Source of the DNA: Anaerolineae bacterium
GTDB lineage: Bacteria > Chloroflexota > Anaerolineae > B4-G1
Reading direction: 5' to 3'
Length of the DNA stretch: 15,481 bases
Assembly: GCA_030620125.1 (NCBI GenBank)
Contig: JAUXFI010000020.1
Span: 1-15,481, forward strand
The notes under the pieces are model-generated. The model saw nothing but the letters and a program-made list of their open reading frames with translations, did no database searches and was not told the DNA's origin. A program made the translations under genes and the position numbers. Within the stretch, counting starts at the first letter, position 1, and each line of letters starts with the position of its first letter. This document shows positions 14,488 through 15,481 of this stretch, piece after piece.

Positions 14488-15481
14488 ATGCGTATTGGCA
14501 TTGACGCTCGTATCGTCTACTACGCCCGTGGTGGAATCCGCAATTACGTGCTGCATTTACTCGAGGCGCTGTCCGCGCTCGACGCAGACACGGATTACTA
14601 CGTCCTGCATAGCCGCAAGGATCGTAACCCCCCGCGGCCAGGTCCCAACTTTAATCCCGTTGCCTGCTGGACTCCCTCGCACCACCGGCTGGAGCGGTGG
14701 TCGCTGAGAGTGGAGGTGGCGCGTCTGGGCCTCGACCTGTTGCACAGCCCCGACTTCATCCCGCCCGCCGGAGGGGCAAGCCGGTCGGTGATCACCATCC
14801 ACGACTTGAACTTTGTCTATTACCCGCAGTTCCTCACCGCCGAAAGCCGCCGCTACTACAACCAGCAGATCGAGTGGGCGGTACGTCGCGCCAATCATAT
14901 CCTGGCCGATTCTCACGCCACCAAGACCGACATGGTCTCGCTGCTGGACGTGCCACCGGACAAGGTCACGGTCGTGCACCTGGCTGCCGACTCGGCCTTC
15001 CGCCCGCTGCCAGAAGTGCAGGTCACGCGGGTCGTCGCGCGGCACGGCCTGGAGTCTGGCTATCTCCTCTTCGTGGGGACGCTGGAGCCGCGCAAGAATT
15101 TGCCGGGCCTGTTGCAGGCCTACAGGCTGCTGCTCAGTGCAAAAGTGACGACCGCGCCGTTGGTGCTGGTCGGGGGCAAGGGCTGGCTGTACGACGAGGT
15201 CTTTGAGCACGTCAACGTGCTGCGCCTGACCGGGCAGGTGCGCTTCCTCCACGACGTGCCGGATGCCGACCTGGTGGAGCTGTACAACGGCGCTAGTGTG
15301 TTGGTGACCCCGTCGTTCTACGAGGGATTCGGGCTGCCGGCACTGGAGGCGATGGCCTGTGGAACCCCAGTCGTGGTCGCCGAGCGGGCCTCGCTGCCGG
15401 AGGTGGTGGGGAAGGCGGGATTGCTGGTGAACCCCGACGACCCGGACGACATTGCCCGCGCGCTGGCCCGTGTGCTGACGG
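14488..15481 (+). CDS. GT4-family glycosyltransferase (N-terminal 331 residues, runs off the window)
   Basis: A GT-B fold glycosyltransferase of family 4, transferring a sugar (often mannose) from a nucleotide donor onto a lipid- or polysaccharide-linked acceptor at the inner face of the membrane. It opens MRIGIDARIVYYARGGIRNY, the usual start with the GGI/GIG acceptor-side loop, and has ITIHDLNFVYYPQFLT in the middle of the N-domain. The C-domain shows VGTLEPRKN (196-204) with the donor-phosphate-binding Arg/Lys, and SFYEGFGLPALEAMACGTPV (276-295) with the E-x7-E pair Glu279 and Glu287. The ATG at 14488 fits the family N-terminus, with GAGG 6 nt before it. Only the last part of the C-domain should be missing past base 15481. 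It may begin a cell-surface polysaccharide cluster; the specific sugar cannot be told. Confidence 0.93.
   Translation, partial: MRIGIDARIVYYARGGIRNYVLHLLEALSALDADTDYYVLHSRKDRNPPRPGPNFNPVACWTPSHHRLERWSLRVEVARLGLDLLHSPDFIPPAGGASRSVITIHDLNFVYYPQFLTAESRRYYNQQIEWAVRRANHILADSHATKTDMVSLLDVPPDKVTVVHLAADSAFRPLPEVQVTRVVARHGLESGYLLFVGTLEPRKNLPGLLQAYRLLLSAKVTTAPLVLVGGKGWLYDEVFEHVNVLRLTGQVRFLHDVPDADLVELYNGASVLVTPSFYEGFGLPALEAMACGTPVVVAERASLPEVVGKAGLLVNPDDPDDIARALARVLT

Noticed and set aside
14557..15252. Minus-strand open frame of 231 codons opposite the glycosyltransferase
   Set aside because: The plus strand carries GT4 motifs across the same bases, and the minus translation resembles nothing known.

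Overview
This is a GC-rich bacterial window. Its intergenic spaces carry several families of short palindromic or degenerate repeats, and some repeats also sit inside a coding sequence. The gene content (a molybdenum hydroxylase operon, a primary-type sigma-70 factor, SelB and complex I-like membrane subunits) together with these repeat styles looks most like a Chloroflexota (Anaerolineae-type) genome. That assignment is inference from style and gene mix; no marker gene here proves it.

Layout. Bases 1-5700 hold a minus-strand operon read from right to left: promoter (5690-5718), a 143-bp inverted-repeat element in the 5' leader, the [2Fe-2S] subunit (5035-5511), the molybdopterin subunit (2595-4943), a CoxG-like SRPBCC protein (1750-2409), an NCS2 uracil/xanthine-type permease (280-1638), and the start of the FAD subunit (171 down to the window edge). 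Together they make a three-subunit xanthine dehydrogenase-family enzyme with its own membrane-anchored accessory protein and a nucleobase importer. The likely job is uptake and hydroxylation of a purine or other N-heterocycle. The catalytic loop is of the non-CO-oxidising type.

Divergent from it, a sigma-70 factor (5940-7127) has its own promoter and ends in a strong 15-bp hairpin. It is followed by three tightly coupled plus-strand membrane genes (7320-8942, 8942-9607, 9604-11028) that resemble the antiporter-like and E subunits of hydrogenase-4/complex I. Several lysine and glutamate positions used for proton transfer in that family appear to be replaced. A truncated rarA start (11028-11156) is coupled to the last of them and breaks off at a repeat.

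On the minus strand, selB (11158-13152) follows a long coiled-coil gene (13161-14378). Their promoter lies back-to-back with the plus-strand promoter of a GT4 glycosyltransferase (14488 to the window end). SelB carries two in-frame repeat insertions: three 24-bp units in the translation-factor domains and a degenerate GGATATT repeat in the winged-helix region.

The most unusual theme is how repeats meet genes. Repeat sequence supplies or abuts the stop codons of three genes (5035, 2595, 11158), marks the breakpoint of rarA, sits between the promoter and ribosome site of the hydroxylase operon, and has been absorbed twice into the SelB reading frame. I found no CRISPR array, tRNA, rRNA or transposase gene.
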